In this document: piece after piece, positions 11,298 through 22,822 of the stretch
How positions within the stretch are numbered: position 1 is the first letter of the stretch
Layout: every line of letters starts with the position of its first letter
DNA from: Plasmopara viticola
Lineage: Eukaryota; Oomycota; Peronosporomycetes; Peronosporales; Peronosporaceae
Length of the DNA: 64,000 nt
Direction: 5' to 3'
Assembly (NCBI GenBank): GCA_001695595.3
Contig: MBPM02000063.1
Location: 248,001-312,000 of the forward strand
The notes under the pieces: model-generated
What the model was told of the DNA's origin: nothing
Database searches by the model: none
What the model saw: the letters and a program-made list of their open reading frames with translations, nothing else
Position numbers and translations under genes: made by a program

Positions 11298-12343
11298 TCA
11301 GTGCGAGGTCATCATGGCCATCGCAATGTCACCGCTGCCAATAGCTTGTACGACGCCGTCGTCTGCCAGATGTACGTCGATGGGGGGAAAAGTCTTGTAG
11401 CTCCTCGTGAACTTCTTGGAGCTTGTCTTATGCTGAGTAGCCCCCGAGTCGACCAGCCATACATCATCCGGCTTGACAGAGCCACTGCTACCGCCGACCG
11501 AGAACAGATAGTCACCAGAATCTTCAATTTGCGCGACGTTTGCCCGCTGCGATCGATATCGCTCAGCATCATTTTGGACTTGCGAGGGGCAATCTGCGAT
11601 CCAGTGTCCTTGTTTACCGCAATTATAGCACGCACCCTTCTTCACCGGTCGTCCTTTGCGCTTCGCATCCTTCATCATGAACGCTTGGCCAGACTCAGCT
11701 CCATCGCCACCCTAATCCTTGCGTTTGATATCTTCATGGAGAAGTCGAGACGTCATCAGCTCCCAAATCAAAGTATCTGCACGAGATCTGAAAGCCGTAA
11801 TGAGAATCTGGTACGAGCCCCTAAGACTCCCAAGAAGCGTGATAACCAAGTCGTCTTCGCTCACCGGAGCACCCACAGCATCGAGATGCTCCGCTAGCGT
11901 CTTGAGCTTGTTGATGTGTTCCAAAACATCATCACCTTCTTTCATCATTGTTGTGAGAAACCGTCGACGAAGAAATAGCTTGTTTGCGAGGCTCCTCTTC
12001 TCAAAGTGTCCTTCTAACTGCGACCATGCATCATGCGCACCACTTGACGACCGGACCAGTGGCAGTTGCAAGTCTTCCATCGCAAGACAAATTATCGCTA
12101 GCGCTTTCCGAGACTTCCTCTTGAAAGTCAACTGGTCCATCGCATTCGTGCAGTGCTCCAGCTTGATTTCGCCACTTGCAACTTCCCACAGGTCCCTTTC
12201 CTCCAGCTCCATCTGCATCTTGAACTTTCAGGCGTGGAAGTTGGTGCCGTCATACTTGTTGATTCGACTTGATACAGACGCGTCCATGGTGGCGAAGGCA
12301 GAGTCAAAGAAGGGAGGGCACAGTCGGTGGGGCTTGGGCTCAT
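11298..12343 (-). pseudogene. B3 element: Gag and protease
   Basis: Starts MSPSPTD at the primer-site ATG (12343). A frameshift lies before RINKYDG. From 12218 the Gag core is open to 11712 (LEERDLWEVASGEIK ... VGAPVSEDDLVITLLGSL), then a stop. The next open stretch (11298-11678) holds an intact CCHC knuckle CYNCGKQGHWIADC (about 11615) and protease VWLVDSGATQH (about 11450). An in-frame stop follows at about 11300. Knuckle and protease active site are intact in this copy although the frame is not. Confidence 0.87.
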
Positions 12344-12347
12344 AACC

Positions 12348-12646
12348 TGCTAGTAAGATCGAAGTGAGCACTAGTTGGCAAAAAGCAAAATCAAGATATT
12401 TATAGGTCCTTAGTTTACAACTACATGCTACCTCTAAGCCAATGATTTATCTGAGCCAATCAGAACAACTCACCAATCGAACGCAATCCTCTTCCCATCC
12501 GGGGCAATCATCTTCCCATCCCGAAAACGATCTTTTGCCCGTCTAAAACCCGCTCCTTCAAGAAGTCATCAACTGATTGCAGATACCGGTACTTACCCAT
12601 ATGTAGTCGCCGTCGAGGCGTTTCGTCGCCAGCATCTCCGACAACA
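12348..12646 (-). repeat. 5' LTR of B3
   Basis: 299 bp, from TGTTGTCGGAG to the end beside the B3 primer site. It directly abuts the next B LTR at 12646/12647 with no spacer. The two differ at many positions (for example CTAGTTGG versus CTAGATGG and TATTTATAGG versus TATTTAAAGG), so they are not one duplicated LTR. Confidence 0.82.
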
Positions 12647-12945
12647 AACGTAAGGTCGAGGTGAGCACTAGATGGTAGAATGCAAAGTGAACCTATTTAA
12701 AGGTGCTTAGTTCGCAACTTCATGCTACCTCTAAGCCAATGATTTATCTAAGCCAATCAGAACGACTTCCCATCCGGGCGCAATCCTCTTCCCATCCGGA
12801 CGCAATCATCTTCTTATCCCAGAATCGATCTTTTGCCCATCTTGAACCCGCTCCTTCACGCAGTCATCAACTGATTGCAGATACCGGTACTTACCGATTT
12901 GTAGTCGCTGGACGAGGCGTTTCTTCGCCACCATCTTCGACAACT
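12647..12945 (-). repeat. 3' LTR of B4
   Basis: Shares AAGGTCGAGGTGAGCACTAG, ATGG and TATTTAAAGG with the B4 5' LTR at 25685-25982, which pairs them. Its lower edge touches the B3 LTR instead of A2 sequence. The A2 sequence expected there sits at 1439, next to a B LTR in the opposite orientation. This is the right partner of the proposed inversion. Confidence 0.8.
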
Positions 12946-14570
12946 TTCCCACTCGACTCGACAGCCTTTTGTGCTTGAATTCCGAGCATGCTTCGTCATG
13001 ATGTCGGCCAACATATCTTGAGCCGGGCAGTACTCGAGCACCACTTGACTGGCTTCAACCTTTTCGCGCACAAAGTGGTACCGAATGTCGATGGGCTTGG
13101 TGCGCTTGTGGAACTCCGGGTTCTTGGCCAGCGCGATCGAGCCTTGATTGTTTTCATAAAATTTGATCGCATCGTCGCTCCTTATTTCGCCGAGTTCACA
13201 CAGAAAAGTCTTAAGCCACACTGCTTCTTGTGTAGCCTCTAAAAGCGCCATGTATTCGGCTTCCGTCGAAGAAAGTGCCACCGTCCGCTGTTTCATGCTC
13301 TTCCAGCTGACACACACTCCGCTCATCATGAATGCAAAGCCACTTGTACTTCGTCTTGATCTAGTATCCCCGGCCCAGTCCGCATCCGAGTACCCTTAAA
13401 GACCTTTATCGAAGCTTGCTCGAAATTCGATATCGTGCGTCTTTGTGCCTCGGATGTAGCGAACGACCCTTTTAAGAGCTTGCCAATGCGTCGGACACGG
13501 GTCCGCAGCAAACTGACTAAGTACTCCCACTGCTGCTGCAGGGTCTGGACGTGTGCCGACCATAAGATACATAAGGGAGCCCACAGCATTCCGGTACGGC
13601 ACGCCCGCCATTGTCACGTCGTGCTTACAACCACCTTCACACATTGACCTGGTCAGCTTGAGGCCTGGATCTTGTGGCTTCCGTACGGGCTTGCTGTTGT
13701 CCATCTTGACTTTCTGGAGAATGTCGTTCGTAAAATTGGTCTGTTGCAGCATGACTGTCCCGCTATCAGTGTCTTGCATCATCTCTATTCCAAGAAAGTA
13801 GCTGAGCTTGCCCATGTCAGTCATTTCGAAACGTTTGCTGAGCGCTCACTTGGTGTCTTTAAGCAGTTTGTCGCGGCTGCTTGCGAGAATCAAGTCGTCG
13901 ACGTAAAGCACCACAAAAATCATATCTTGACTGTCACACTTCATATAGACGCAGTGGTATGACGCGCAAGTCCAGTTCAAGTATGAAATCATCGATTATC
14001 TTGTTCCACATTTGAGGCGACTGCTTAAGTCCATACAATGATCGCTGAAGCTTGCACACATAGTCCGGGTGATTGTCGTCGCTATATCCATCCGTCTGCA
14101 CCATGTAGATGTCCTCATTAAGCAGACCATTGAGAGTAGCCGTTTTCACATGTATTTGATGAACGGTGGGGCTGTACTTGGCCGATAAGCTGAGCAGATT
14201 CCTGATTAAAGTAAATTTGTCAGCAGACGCAAATGTCTCCTCGTAGTCAATGCCATGTCTTTTGCCACCAGACGCGCCTTGTACCCCTCGATTTGGCCAG
14301 CCTGATTTGTCTTTACTCGAAACACCCATCTACTGTCAATCGGTTTACGTCCTTGAGGCAGCGGCACAAGCGTTCAGGTATTGATCTTTCGAAGCGACTC
14401 CATTTCCGATCCGCAAGACTTCTTTCCACTCGGCTGCTTCGCTTGATTCCATCGCCGACTTGAACGTAGTCGGCATTTCTTCCACTGAATCAACGACGAA
14501 AGCAGTCTCAGAGTCTTCTGCCGTCGCAGACATCTCATCCAGCGACTGATATCGGCTGGAGCGCTCGGGT
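12946..14570 (-). pseudogene. B4 element: RT and RNase H
   Basis: RT starts about 14330 (GIDYEETFASADKF, VHQIHVKTATLNG, LQRSLYGLKQSP). The catalytic box LYVDDLI (about 13895) is intact, one of the few B copies where it is. The block MTDMGKLSYFLGIEM to [17 protein letters not shown] is open at 13396-13824. RNase H (12856-13329) shows STEAEYMAL, but the active-site DN is changed in YENNQG. A 37-bp deletion near 12985, relative to B2, removes the conserved region before the terminus. A stop separates the RT and RNase H frames near 13396. Confidence 0.85.
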
Positions 14571-15510
14571 CGTGGAATGTCTGCAGCTTGCTCTACCTAG
14601 TTCGTTGATGGCTCTTGCTGCCTGGCTCAAACCCATAGTCTTGAGTCGTCTCTTCATTTTCGTTGTTGGTGTCATCGACTGCGAAGAATCGTCGCTTACT
14701 TCATCATCTTGAGCGACAATTTCATTCTGGGACTTCTGTCTTCCACCATTAAAAAAACGTCCTCCATGAATTGGACGTTGCGGCTAATTAACAAACGACC
14801 GCTATCCACTTCTTGTAAACGGTACGCCTTTTCATGCTTTGAATATCCGAGAAGCCGACAGCGTACCGATCGAGCCTCCAATTTGGACCGCTTTTCTTTG
14901 GAACCTGAACGTACGCATGGCAGCCGAATACCTTGAGATTCGCTAGCAGTAATTTCTTGCCTGTCCAAACTTAGTGCGGTGACTTGTCGTAATTTACGGC
15001 ACGCGTTAGACACCGATTCCGAAGAAATGTAGCTGTTATCACTGCTTCACCCAAGTATGACTTGGATAAGCCGGCATGTTCCATCATGCATTTCTCGAGC
15101 GGACACTTTATCCGTTCGGCTACCCCATTCAGCTGAGGAGTGTACGGAGGCGTGAATTGTTGAATAATGCCACATTTTTTACAGAATTTGGTTATCAAAC
15201 CAGAAGTAAATTCGCCACCATTGTCACATCGAAGTGTCTTGACACGCTTGTTTGTCTGCGTTTCGAACAATGCAACGAAACTGACAAATTTGTCGGCCAC
15301 CTCAGCTTTGCTTTTCAGCAGATAAACGACGCAAAAAAGCGATTTTTCGTCGATAAATGTGACATAATAGCGCTTGCCGCCGAATGTCGGTGTTTGCATC
15401 GGCCCGCAAACGTCACTGTGTATGACTTTCAGCACTTCTTTGGCGCAACTGGGGAATGACTTCATAAATCCCACCCTTGTCTGTTTACCGAGTGCGCAGC
15501 CGTTGCAGAG
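14571..15510 (-). pseudogene. B4 element: integrase core and C-terminal part
   Basis: Open from the A3 junction at 15510 to 14971. It reads CNGCALGKQTRVGF, then integrase with all three acidic positions visible: HSDVCGPM (about 15415), LRCDNGGEF (about 15235) and the Glu in LNGVAERI (about 15125). It ends near RAVNYDKSPH with a stop. The downstream KVFG block and hinge (14571-14970) are frameshifted. The upstream half of the domain is across the array at 24247. Integrates element cDNA when intact. Confidence 0.86.
15506..15510 (+). other. Target-site duplication of the A3 array, left copy
   Basis: CAGAG immediately before LTR1. The same CAGAG follows LTR3 at 24247-24251. Because the outermost LTRs carry the duplication and the middle LTR does not, a single A3 element inserted and was later tandemly duplicated. 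Confidence 0.85.
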
Positions 15511-15802
15511 TGATGTAAGGTGACTTTGAGCACTGGGTACGAGACGGAGGTGAGGCAACCGAAGCGGAGAAGGCACTTGGGGGTTAAAATGGAAATTCAG
15601 AAGTGATTCATTTGATGTTAGTTTAGCTGATGTGACATGCACTAGCTCTTCCTATCATTTAGTTCGTCTAATCACAATCATTCCGCACTCGTCCAATCAA
15701 CCTACTCGTCTAATTAACGCGTGGTCGTATTGGACCGGTTCGGGCTAACCGGTTAATGGGTACAAGTTATTACAGTGAACCGGTCAGCATGTACCTTGAA
15801 TA
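15511..15802 (-). repeat. A3 LTR1 (3' LTR)
   Basis: 292 bp; ends CTTACATCA at the CTCTG target. Start is degenerate (TATTCAAGG rather than TGTTACAAG). Carries GGTTAATGGG near CCGGTTCGGGCTAACCGG as in other family A LTRs. Confidence 0.88.
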
Positions 15803-16503
15803 CGTCCCCTACATGCGAACACGTGTGGATGCCGATAGCCACCGTCAAGTCCTTGTGACGAGGTCCGCAAAATCCCTTCGTCATGATGTCCGCTACCATG
15901 GTCGCAGTTTCGCAGTCGTCGACGAGAACTTCTCCACGCTTCACTTCATCGCGGATGGGATGGTACTTGATGTCGATGTGCTTGGCTCGGCCTTGGTTGA
16001 CAGGGTTCTTGGTCACCTTAATACACGACTGGTTGTCCTCGAGTATCTTCAAGTCTGGAGTTTCTTCGCCCGAAGCCGCCAAAATCTTGCACAGTAGCTT
16101 GTGAACCCACTTGCCCTCTTGCCAAACGTAGCGCGATGTATTCGGCTTTGCTCGTGAAAAGCGATACGCTTGATTGCTTTTTGGAACTTCACGGCACTGG
16201 TTCGCCAAGGACTTGAAATAAGTAGCCGGAAGTCGACTTACGGTCACTGTAGTCGCCGGTCCAGTCAGCATCGGAGTAGCCGCGAAAGTCCACGCCCTTG
16301 TTTAGAATAAAGCGAATTCCGTGCGACTTGGTGCTTTGAAGATAGCGAAAAATTCTCTTGACGGCCGTCCAGTCTTCCACTTGCGGGTTCTCCATGAAGT
16401 GCGGCACATATCCGACAGCAAAGGCAATGTCCGGGCGAGTCGAGGTCATCAAGTGCATGAGTGCACCGACAGCTTCGCGAAACGGAGCGTCCAGCTTGGT
16501 CAA
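15803..16503 (-). pseudogene. A3 copy 1: RNase H
   Basis: YSDADWTGDYSDRKSTSGYLFQ (16189-16503) is followed by a stop and frameshifts near 16190 and 16130. The rest reads WQEGKWVHKLLCKIL, LEDNQSC, DIKYHPIRDEVKRG and ATMVADIMTKGFCGPRH. Unlike copy 2, its terminal TGA has become GTA (15809-15811), so the frame runs on through the polypurine tract into LTR1. The change is recent, since copy 2 keeps the stop. Confidence 0.86.
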
Positions 16504-17639
16504 GGCGTCACTTGGAACAAGTCACATGCTGAGATCAACAGGACTCGCAACAGGTTTGCATTTTTGCATGCCGAAACGCTCCAAAATGTCGTTGATGTAG
16601 CGTGCTTGGCTTAACGTCACGCTCCCGTCCTTGTTGTCGATGACTTCGATGCCGAGAATGAAGCAACACTTGCCACTGTCGGTCATCTCAAGTCGACCCT
16701 TGAGCTGGCGCTTGACTCCATCATTCAGTGTCTTGAAGCTTTCTGTGATCACAACGTCGTCGACGTATACCAATAGGAGAACGCATTCTCCGTTGACATC
16801 CTTGATGTAGAGGCACGGATCGTAGCTTGTGGTGCGACAACCAATTGAGCGAGCATACTCGTTAAAAGTCTCGTTCCATACTCGCGAAGCTTGCTTGAGA
16901 CCGTAGATCGCCTTCAGAAGCTCCACGCAGTCAAATCTGTCGTCCAGCTCAACATCCTCGGGTACGCAGCAGAATTCCGTCTCCTTCATCAATCTGTACA
17001 GGAAGGCAGTGACGACGTCAAGTTGATCCAGAGGCCATCCGAAGAGCTTGGTGATGGCGATGATCATGCGAGGTGTCACGTACTTCACGACAGGAGAAAA
17101 CGTTTTTGTGCAATCAATACTGTACTTCTGAACGAAGCCCTTCGTGACAAGTCGAGCCTTGAACTTCTCGATGGATCCATCCGCTTTACGCTTGATTCTG
17201 AAGACCCACTTGGTCCAAACCGCGCGTTTATGTTTGGGTAACTTGGAAGCACGAAACACCCCACGAAGACGCATCGACTTGAGTTCCGCACGTATGGCCT
17301 TGCACCAGTGAATTTGATCGGGTCGTGGAGTCGCTGTCACCTTCGTCTTTCGCTTTCGCTTCTCGGGCCGAGGATTCTTGACCTTGATCGTCCGAGTCAT
17401 TGGCAGGTGCGTTTGCTTCCTCAAGTCCAGTTCGACGGCGCGGACCACTTGAACTTCGACGCGTGTCCGGTCCGCTTTTTGCTTCCCCGCCTGCTAGAAG
17501 ACGCGTACTTCTTCAGAGTCAGAGATCTCGAGGTCGTCCAGGTACTCGATGGTTTTTTAAACTTCGGGATCTTCGTCGACCGAGCTCGTGTCGAAGCTTG
17601 TTTCGTCGAAAGTGACATCGCGAGAGATCACAACCTTCC
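16504..17639 (-). pseudogene. A3 copy 1: hinge and RT
   Basis: Longest clean Pol stretch: 308 codons open (16522-17448) covering a basic hinge (KNPRPEKRKRKTK), RIKRKADGSIEKFKARLVTKGFVQKY, LDQLDVVTAFLYRLMKE, YGLKQASRVW and the catalytic LLVYVDDVV (about 16765). It ends with a stop near PVDLSM. RT makes the cDNA. The motif is intact, but hinge stops near 17500 and 17560 and the terminal stop inactivate it. All of these lesions are shared with copy 2, so they predate the duplication. Confidence 0.88.
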
Positions 17640-18606
17640 CCGCCTCAATGTCATAAACGCGATAGGCCTTGGACCATTACTCGTAGCCCATGAAATTGCC
17701 TTCACGAGCTTTTAGGTACCACTTCTGTCGCTTATCCTTTGGCGTCAAAACGTAGGCCTTGCACCTGAAGACTCGCATGTGCTTCACGTTGGGCTTCGAC
17801 TTGTGTACTATCTCGTACGGCGTTTCTTCGGAGATCTTGGAAGATGTTAGTCGATTTTTGATAGAGATCGCCGTCATCGTCGCTTCAGCTCAAAAACGCT
17901 TGTCCACGCCGGCGTGGTGAAGCATGCTGCGGCCGATCGTCACAATGGTCCTGTTTGCGCGCTCAGCAGTACCGTTCGTCTGATGTGCATACCGAACGGT
18001 CGGCTGCACTTCGATGTCATGCTCTTCGTAGAAGGCCACAAGCGATCTTGTCTATAACTCCTTGGCCCCATCGTGACGCACGTACTTGACTTTGGCGTTA
18101 ATTTGGCGCTCCACTTGTTTAACGAAGTTTCGGAGACAGCGTTTACTCTCTGAGCGGGCGCGAATGCAGAAGCCGGTCATGCAGCCGGAAGCCTCGTCGG
18201 TGATGAGCAGCAAATGCCTGCTGCCACCAGGCGATTCTTGCTCCATTGGCCTGCAGTTGTCGAAATGCAGAAACTCGAACGGGTTGTACTTGTGCTTGTT
18301 CGTAGTGATCGGAAATGGTTTCTGCACCATCTTGCCCCGCTGGCACCCACTGCATTTGCTCGAGTTCTTCGACGTTGAAGGCATCTGAGCACCTCTCACC
18401 ATGCCGCTTGACACCATCTTGCGAAGAACGTCGTTTGGAGCGTGGTACATTCGCGCATGGAGGTCGAACCCGTTGATCGAAATCTTGGACAGGAAGTTAG
18501 CGCTTGCGCGTGGCACGCGGAGCCAGTACAGGCCGTCGACTACGTCTGCGGCGGCAACGACTTGTTGAGATTTCTTCCGCAATGTGCATTTCAGCACCGT
18601 CGAAGA
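17640..18606 (-). pseudogene. A3 copy 1: pre-integrase domain and integrase
   Basis: Pre-integrase block ADVVDGLYWLRVPRA and LHARMYHAPNDVLRKM, zinc-site-like [14 protein letters not shown], then integrase with HFDNCRPME, VRHDGAKEL and NGTAERANRT. Two stops matter. TAG after GAKEL (18055; copy 2 has Lys AAG) is private to copy 1. TGA for Trp after DKRF (about 17888) is shared with copy 2. The region continues as the KPNVKHMRVF block to about 17677. Confidence 0.88.
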
Positions 18607-19722
18607 TCACCATGAACTGTCCGCTGCTATTGATTTGGCACCGACAGCAAAATCTTGTTCATGCTTGGGACGTAGAGCACGTATTCGATCCCGATGTCGC
18701 GCGTGGTGCCGTTGGGCAGAGAGACTTGTTGCATCACAGTCCCCACACTCAAAATCTTGGCGGTGTGCCTGTTGGCCACGGTCAATTACCGTCGTCGCAC
18801 TCCTTGATTTCGACAAACTTGGCCTTATCGTTGCAAATGTGGTGTGTGGCACCACTGTCGATGGCCCACGTTCCTTGGAATTTCTTGCACGTCGACACGT
18901 TGCACTCCATGGAGACTGCAAATGCGACCGCGTCAATATTTTCGTCGTCGCGCCAGTCTCGCCACTCAATGTTGTTGGCACCGCGACCACTTCGGCATCG
19001 TCGTGCTCCTCCTCGGTTTTCTTCTTTCTCAAGGACGTACCCCAGGTTCCCGCAGTACGTGCAGCGACGCACTCGCGCTCGGCGTTGAAAGCTTTCGCTG
19101 CTTCTTCGGCCTTGACAGACGCCGTCATCTTGCCTTGTCGCTTGATGTGCTCGTTCGTGAGCACCTTCACCACGTCCTGCGTCTTCAGCTCTGCGGTGCT
19201 CATTTCCAAATTGAGCACCACATTCTCGTAGCTCTTGGGGAGACTACGAAGCAGGCAGATCGCGACGTCTTTGTCTTCCATCTTGGCGCCGATACTGCTG
19301 AGCTTTGCGCTGCTATTGAGGACCTCGTTGCAATGATGGAGGACATTGCCGCCTTCCGACATCTCCATGCTGAAGAGCTGACGTTTCAGGTCGATCCGTC
19401 CAGCCTTCTGCGACCCACCGTACAATGTACGCAAACGCGTCCACGCAACCCAGGCTTCTTCGCAGTTGTCAAGAACATGGTGGTAGTCGGCGTCCATGTG
19501 GAGCAACATCAAGCCGGACGCGATGTTGCTTGACTTGACATACTCGTCCTTCGCCCGGGAATCCGTGGAGCTTGGCGTCGTCTCGCAGTACACCACACTC
19601 CACACCGACTTGGTTAGGAACACGCCACGCATGTAGCGGCTCCACGTGGCGTAGTTCTCGCCGTTGAACATGTCGATGGAAATCTTGGTATCGTGGGTAG
19701 AAGACATCATGCTTGGGCTCAT
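18607..19722 (-). pseudogene. A3 copy 1: Gag and protease
   Basis: Starts [11 protein letters not shown] at the primer-site ATG (19722); the frame is open upstream into the LTR. Gag core: [66 protein letters not shown] frameshift and small deletion hit the knuckle near 19040: [13 protein letters not shown] lacks the His and last Cys of CCHC. Protease [15 protein letters not shown] (18782-19072) is in the next frame and ends at a stop. At 18907 copy 1 codes Cys where copy 2 codes Phe. Confidence 0.88.
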
Positions 19723-19726
19723 ACCC
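19715..19726 (-). other. Primer-binding site of A3 copy 1
   Basis: GGGTATGAGCCC, one mismatch from the family consensus GGTTATGAGCCC, between LTR2 and Gag. The ATG inside it is the start codon. Same in copy 2 at 23931-23942. Confidence 0.65.
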
Positions 19727-20018
19727 TGATGTAAGGTGACTTTGAGCACTGGGTACGAGACGGAGGTGAGGCAACCGAAGCGGAGAAGGCACTTGGGGGT
19801 TAAAATGGAAATTCAGAAGTGATTCATTTGATGTTAGTTTAGCTGATGTGACATGCACTAGCTCTTCCTATCATTTAGTTCGTCTAATCACAATCATTCC
19901 GCACTCGTCCAATCAACCTACTCGTCTAATTAACGCGTGGTCGTATTGGACCGGTTCGGGCTAACCGGTTAATGGGTACAAGTTATTACAGTGAACCGGT
20001 CAGCATGTACCTTGAATA
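19727..20018 (-). repeat. A3 LTR2 (shared middle LTR)
   Basis: Reads identical to LTR1. It is at once the 3' LTR of copy 2 and the 5' LTR of copy 1, with no target duplication around it. It must have arisen with the 4216-bp duplication. Confidence 0.9.
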
Positions 20019-20719
20019 CGTCCCCTCAATGCGAACACGTGTGGATGCCGATAGCCACCGTCAAGTCCTTGTGACGAGGTCCGCAAAATCCCTTCGTCAT
20101 GATGTCCGCTACCATGGTCGCAGTTTCGCAGTCGTCGACGAGAACTTCTCCACGCTTCACTTCATCGCGGATGGGATGGTACTTGATGTCGATGTGCTTG
20201 GCTCGGCCTTGGTTGACAGGGTTCTTGGTCACCTTAATACACGACTGGTTGTCCTCGAGTATCTTCAAGTCTGGAGTTTCTTCGCCCGAAGCCGCCAAAA
20301 TCTTGCACAGTAGCTTGTGAACCCACTTGCCCTCTTGCCAAACGTAGCGCGATGTATTCGGCTTTGCTCGTGAAAAGCGATACGCTTGATTGCTTTTTGG
20401 AACTTCACGGCACTGGTTCGCCAAGGACTTGAAATAAGTAGCCGGAAGTCGACTTACGGTCACTGTAGTCGCCGGTCCAGTCAGCATCGGAGTAGCCGCG
20501 AAAGTCCACGCCCTTGTTTAGAATAAAGCGAATTCCGTGCGACTTGGTGCTTTGAAGATAGCGAAAAATTCTCTTGACGGCCGTCCAGTCTTCCACTTGC
20601 GGGTTCTCCATGAAGTGCGGCACATATCCGACAGCAAAGGCAATGTCCGGGCGAGTCGAGGTCATCAAGTGCATGAGTGCACCGACAGCTTCGCGAAACG
20701 GAGCGTCCAGCTTGGTCAA
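20019..20719 (-). pseudogene. A3 copy 2: RNase H
   Basis: Same as the copy 1 RNase H, including the stop after LFQVLGEPVP and the two frameshifts near 20405 and 20346, except that the normal terminator TGA before the polypurine tract is kept (20025-20027). The C-terminal ORF therefore ends IGIHTCSH at 20026. Endonuclease removing the RNA strand in reverse transcription; inactive. Confidence 0.86.
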
Positions 20720-21855
20720 GGCGTCACTTGGAACAAGTCACATGCTGAGATCAACAGGACTCGCAACAGGTTTGCATTTTTGCATGCCGAAACGCTCCAA
20801 AATGTCGTTGATGTAGCGTGCTTGGCTTAACGTCACGCTCCCGTCCTTGTTGTCGATGACTTCGATGCCGAGAATGAAGCAACACTTGCCACTGTCGGTC
20901 ATCTCAAGTCGACCCTTGAGCTGGCGCTTGACTCCATCATTCAGTGTCTTGAAGCTTTCTGTGATCACAACGTCGTCGACGTATACCAATAGGAGAACGC
21001 ATTCTCCGTTGACATCCTTGATGTAGAGGCACGGATCGTAGCTTGTGGTGCGACAACCAATTGAGCGAGCATACTCGTTAAAAGTCTCGTTCCATACTCG
21101 CGAAGCTTGCTTGAGACCGTAGATCGCCTTCAGAAGCTCCACGCAGTCAAATCTGTCGTCCAGCTCAACATCCTCGGGTACGCAGCAGAATTCCGTCTCC
21201 TTCATCAATCTGTACAGGAAGGCAGTGACGACGTCAAGTTGATCCAGAGGCCATCCGAAGAGCTTGGTGATGGCGATGATCATGCGAGGTGTCACGTACT
21301 TCACGACAGGAGAAAACGTTTTTGTGCAATCAATACTGTACTTCTGAACGAAGCCCTTCGTGACAAGTCGAGCCTTGAACTTCTCGATGGATCCATCCGC
21401 TTTACGCTTGATTCTGAAGACCCACTTGGTCCAAACCGCGCGTTTATGTTTGGGTAACTTGGAAGCACGAAACACCCCACGAAGACGCATCGACTTGAGT
21501 TCCGCACGTATGGCCTTGCACCAGTGAATTTGATCGGGTCGTGGAGTCGCTGTCACCTTCGTCTTTCGCTTTCGCTTCTCGGGCCGAGGATTCTTGACCT
21601 TGATCGTCCGAGTCATTGGCAGGTGCGTTTGCTTCCTCAAGTCCAGTTCGACGGCGCGGACCACTTGAACTTCGACGCGTGTCCGGTCCGCTTTTTGCTT
21701 CCCCGCCTGCTAGAAGACGCGTACTTCTTCAGAGTCAGAGATCTCGAGGTCGTCCAGGTACTCGATGGTTTTTTAAACTTCGGGATCTTCGTCGACCGAG
21801 CTCGTGTCGAAGCTTGTTTCGTCGAAAGTGACATCGCGAGAGATCACAACCTTCC
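20720..21855 (-). pseudogene. A3 copy 2: hinge and RT
   Basis: Reads the same protein as copy 1 over the 308-codon open stretch (20738-21664), with LLVYVDDVV kept at about 20981 and the same hinge stops near 21716 and 21776. The silent CTG/CTA difference at 21929, just beyond this feature, is one of the few markers separating the copies. Confidence 0.88.
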
Positions 21856-22822
21856 CCGCCTCAATGTCATAAACGCGATAGGCCTTGGACCATTACTCGT
21901 AGCCCATGAAATTGCCTTCACGAGCTTTCAGGTACCACTTCTGTCGCTTATCCTTTGGCGTCAAAACGTAGGCCTTGCACCTGAAGACTCGCATGTGCTT
22001 CACGTTGGGCTTCGACTTGTGTACTATCTCGTACGGCGTTTCTTCGGAGATCTTGGAAGATGTTAGTCGATTTTTGATAGAGATCGCCGTCATCGTCGCT
22101 TCAGCTCAAAAACGCTTGTCCACGCCGGCGTGGTGAAGCATGCTGCGGCCGATCGTCACAATGGTCCTGTTTGCGCGCTCAGCAGTACCGTTCGTCTGAT
22201 GTGCATACCGAACGGTCGGCTGCACTTCGATGTCATGCTCTTCGTAGAAGGCCACAAGCGATCTTGTCTTTAACTCCTTGGCCCCATCGTGACGCACGTA
22301 CTTGACTTTGGCGTTAATTTGGCGCTCCACTTGTTTAACGAAGTTTCGGAGACAGCGTTTACTCTCTGAGCGGGCGCGAATGCAGAAGCCGGTCATGCAG
22401 CCGGAAGCCTCGTCGGTGATGAGCAGCAAATGCCTGCTGCCACCAGGCGATTCTTGCTCCATTGGCCTGCAGTTGTCGAAATGCAGAAACTCGAACGGGT
22501 TGTACTTGTGCTTGTTCGTAGTGATCGGAAATGGTTTCTGCACCATCTTGCCCCGCTGGCACCCACTGCATTTGCTCGAGTTCTTCGACGTTGAAGGCAT
22601 CTGAGCACCTCTCACCATGCCGCTTGACACCATCTTGCGAAGAACGTCGTTTGGAGCGTGGTACATTCGCGCATGGAGGTCGAACCCGTTGATCGAAATC
22701 TTGGACAGGAAGTTAGCGCTTGCGCGTGGCACGCGGAGCCAGTACAGGCCGTCGACTACGTCTGCGGCGGCAACGACTTGTTGAGATTTCTTCCGCAATG
22801 TGCATTTCAGCACCGTCGAAGA
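21856..22822 (-). pseudogene. A3 copy 2: pre-integrase domain and integrase
   Basis: As copy 1 but without the private TAG. The frame stays open 22106-22813 (235 codons) through VRHDGAKELKTRSLVAFYEEHD and NGTAERANRT to the shared TGA after DKRF. HFDNCRPM shows the first Asp, with Gly replaced by Arg in the usual D.CGP. Copy 2 therefore retains the ancestral state at this site. Confidence 0.88.
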
